Positions 33,893-34,563 of a stretch of DNA of 34,563 nt are shown piece by piece. The stretch is from Dyella_A sp049445995. Its GTDB lineage: Bacteria > Pseudomonadota > Gammaproteobacteria > Xanthomonadales > Rhodanobacteraceae. Every line of letters begins with the position of its first letter. Position 1 is the stretch's first letter. The position numbers and the translations under genes are program-made. The stretch lies in contig NZ_JBMSDZ010000028.1 of the NCBI RefSeq assembly GCF_049445995.1, positions 1 through 34,563 on the forward strand, written 5' to 3'. The notes under the pieces were generated by a model that made no database searches, was not told the origin of the DNA, and saw only the letters and a list, made by a program, of their open reading frames with translations.

Positions 33893-33952
33893 GCCCAACA
33901 CCTGAGTTAAGCCGCGCCGCGAAGCGGCGTCGGCTTGGACGAATTGTTAGGC
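33893..33952 (-). other. attC site (60 bp), aadA-like
   Basis: Minus-strand cores are GCCTAAC (33952-33946) and GTTGGGC (33899-33893), with AATTCGTCCAAGCCGACGCC and GGCGCGGCTTAACTCAGG arms. By memory this is very close to attC sites of mobile-integron aadA cassettes. The VOC gene stop TAA (33947-33949) is in the R'' core. Confidence 0.95.
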
Positions 33953-34375
33953 GCCACTTGCGGCAGCCGCCGGGTCAATTGCGCAGCTAACACGGAAGAC
34001 ATGGCCATCCGGGTGCCGGACATGCATTTCCCGAACGCCCCAGGGCATGTTGGTAGGCGGCCAGGTGACCTCTATCTCGTTCTCGAGGCAGAGCTGGTGG
34101 ATGGCATCCACATCTTCCACCCAGACTGACATCCACACCCCTTTTTCAGCCGCCTCGTTGGAGTTCGGGCCAAACGTGGCCGAATAGCCACTGGCGCCGC
34201 TACCGCCTTGCCCGCCTTGGCACAGAAAGACTTCAAATGGCCCCGAGTAGACACTCCCGAACGTGGTCGGGTCTCCCCATTCGAAACCCTTCGTCCAGCC
34301 CAGCTTTTGGAACCACACAAACGACTTCCGGACATCGGAGACGTTCAATATCGGGGTCAGGTGTTTCACGAGCAT
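33947..34375 (-). CDS. VOC-superfamily (glyoxalase/bleomycin-resistance fold) protein
   Basis: This 142-residue protein has the VOC layout of two beta-alpha-beta modules: HLTPILNVSDVRKSFVWFQK with LGWTKGFEWGDP, then VWMSVWVEDVDAIHQLCLEN and REMHVRHPDGHVFRVS. Possible metal ligands are His5 and the Glu/His in the second module. Family members include glyoxalases, dioxygenases and drug-binding resistance proteins, and no substrate can be read here. AGGAGAG precedes the ATG. The last residues (AAAASGA) and stop run into the attC. Confidence 0.85.
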   Translation of the reverse strand: MLVKHLTPILNVSDVRKSFVWFQKLGWTKGFEWGDPTTFGSVYSGPFEVFLCQGGQGGSGASGYSATFGPNSNEAAEKGVWMSVWVEDVDAIHQLCLENEIEVTWPPTNMPWGVREMHVRHPDGHVFRVSCAIDPAAAASGA

Positions 34376-34392
34376 CCGATCTCTCCTGTGGC

Positions 34393-34449
34393 GCCTAACG
34401 CTTGAGTTAAGCGGCGGCGAAGCCGTCCGCCTTGAACGAGATGTTAGAC
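34393..34449 (-). other. attC site (57 bp)
   Basis: Minus-strand cores are GTCTAAC (34449-34443) and GTTAGGC (34399-34393), with arms TTCAAGGCGGACGGC and GCCGCCGCTTAACTC. It is the rightmost complete attC and belongs to a cassette whose gene runs off the window. Confidence 0.94.
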
Positions 34450-34459
34450 ACGAAGATGC

Positions 34460-34563
34460 CTACAGTGTGTCGGCTTTGCACGCATGCACAGATTGGACCT
34501 GCATGATCAACGAACCGATGTCGGATGCAGTTATAGGCCCAGTCAGCTCACCGGTTGCAACTA
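34460..34563 (-). CDS. Partial cassette gene at the right edge
   Basis: A minus-strand frame is open from the edge and ends TAG at 34460, just before the attC. The 33 residues seen read VATGELTGPITASDIGSLIM and then QVQSVHACKADTL. The start and most of the gene lie outside the window. Position directly before an attC supports it being the cassette's gene; the frame is short and the family unknown. Confidence 0.4.
   Translation of the reverse strand, partial: VATGELTGPITASDIGSLIMQVQSVHACKADTL

Overview
The window looks like a chromosome segment from a GC-rich gammaproteobacterium of the Xanthomonadales/Lysobacterales, most likely near Rhodanobacteraceae. The clues are the petABC-sspAB block, an Oar-like TonB receptor, the miaB-phoH-ybeY-corC order, GTAG-type REP repeats and an integron cassette array. 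This placement rests on remembered gene order and protein resemblance; no search was run.

Positions 1-1430 hold a tRNA-Asn gene on the minus strand. Beyond its 3' end lie a small GNAT-toxin/DUF1778-antitoxin pair and a degenerate second copy of the tRNA 3' end, which together look like a small tRNA-targeted island. From 1491 to 10123 all genes run on the minus strand: ppnN, a large TonB-dependent receptor with its own upstream palindrome, a fused two-domain acyltransferase resembling ornithine-lipid synthase OlsF, a MarC-family membrane protein, and a coupled short-chain dehydrogenase/monothiol glutaredoxin pair. sodB follows on the plus strand, then purEK on the minus strand.

Positions 12620-23000 are housekeeping. 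A Trm112-like protein, DUF1631, nadC and DUF3301 run on the plus strand. sspB, sspA, petC, petB and petA (stringent starvation proteins and the cytochrome bc1 complex) run on the minus strand. A DegS-type periplasmic protease converges on, and overlaps, a lytic transglycosylase. Positions 23171-27435 carry miaB, phoH, ybeY and corC, loosened by REP elements and by a relic of an ABC-2 permease. A small conserved-looking protein, a LacI-family regulator and a ferritin-like protein follow.

The accessory part is 30115-34563. It starts with the 5' third of a group II intron whose reverse transcriptase is cut off. The intron's 5' end sits exactly in an integron attC site. Six further complete attC sites follow, all in one orientation, and delimit short cassettes read on the minus strand: a DUF1801 protein, an unknown 275-residue protein, a small lipoprotein, a nearly gene-free cassette, a GFA-family zinc protein, a VOC-family protein, and one gene running off the right edge. 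No integrase is visible; by orientation it should lie to the right of the window. The lower GC of several cassettes and stop codons lying inside attC cores support their being acquired cassettes.
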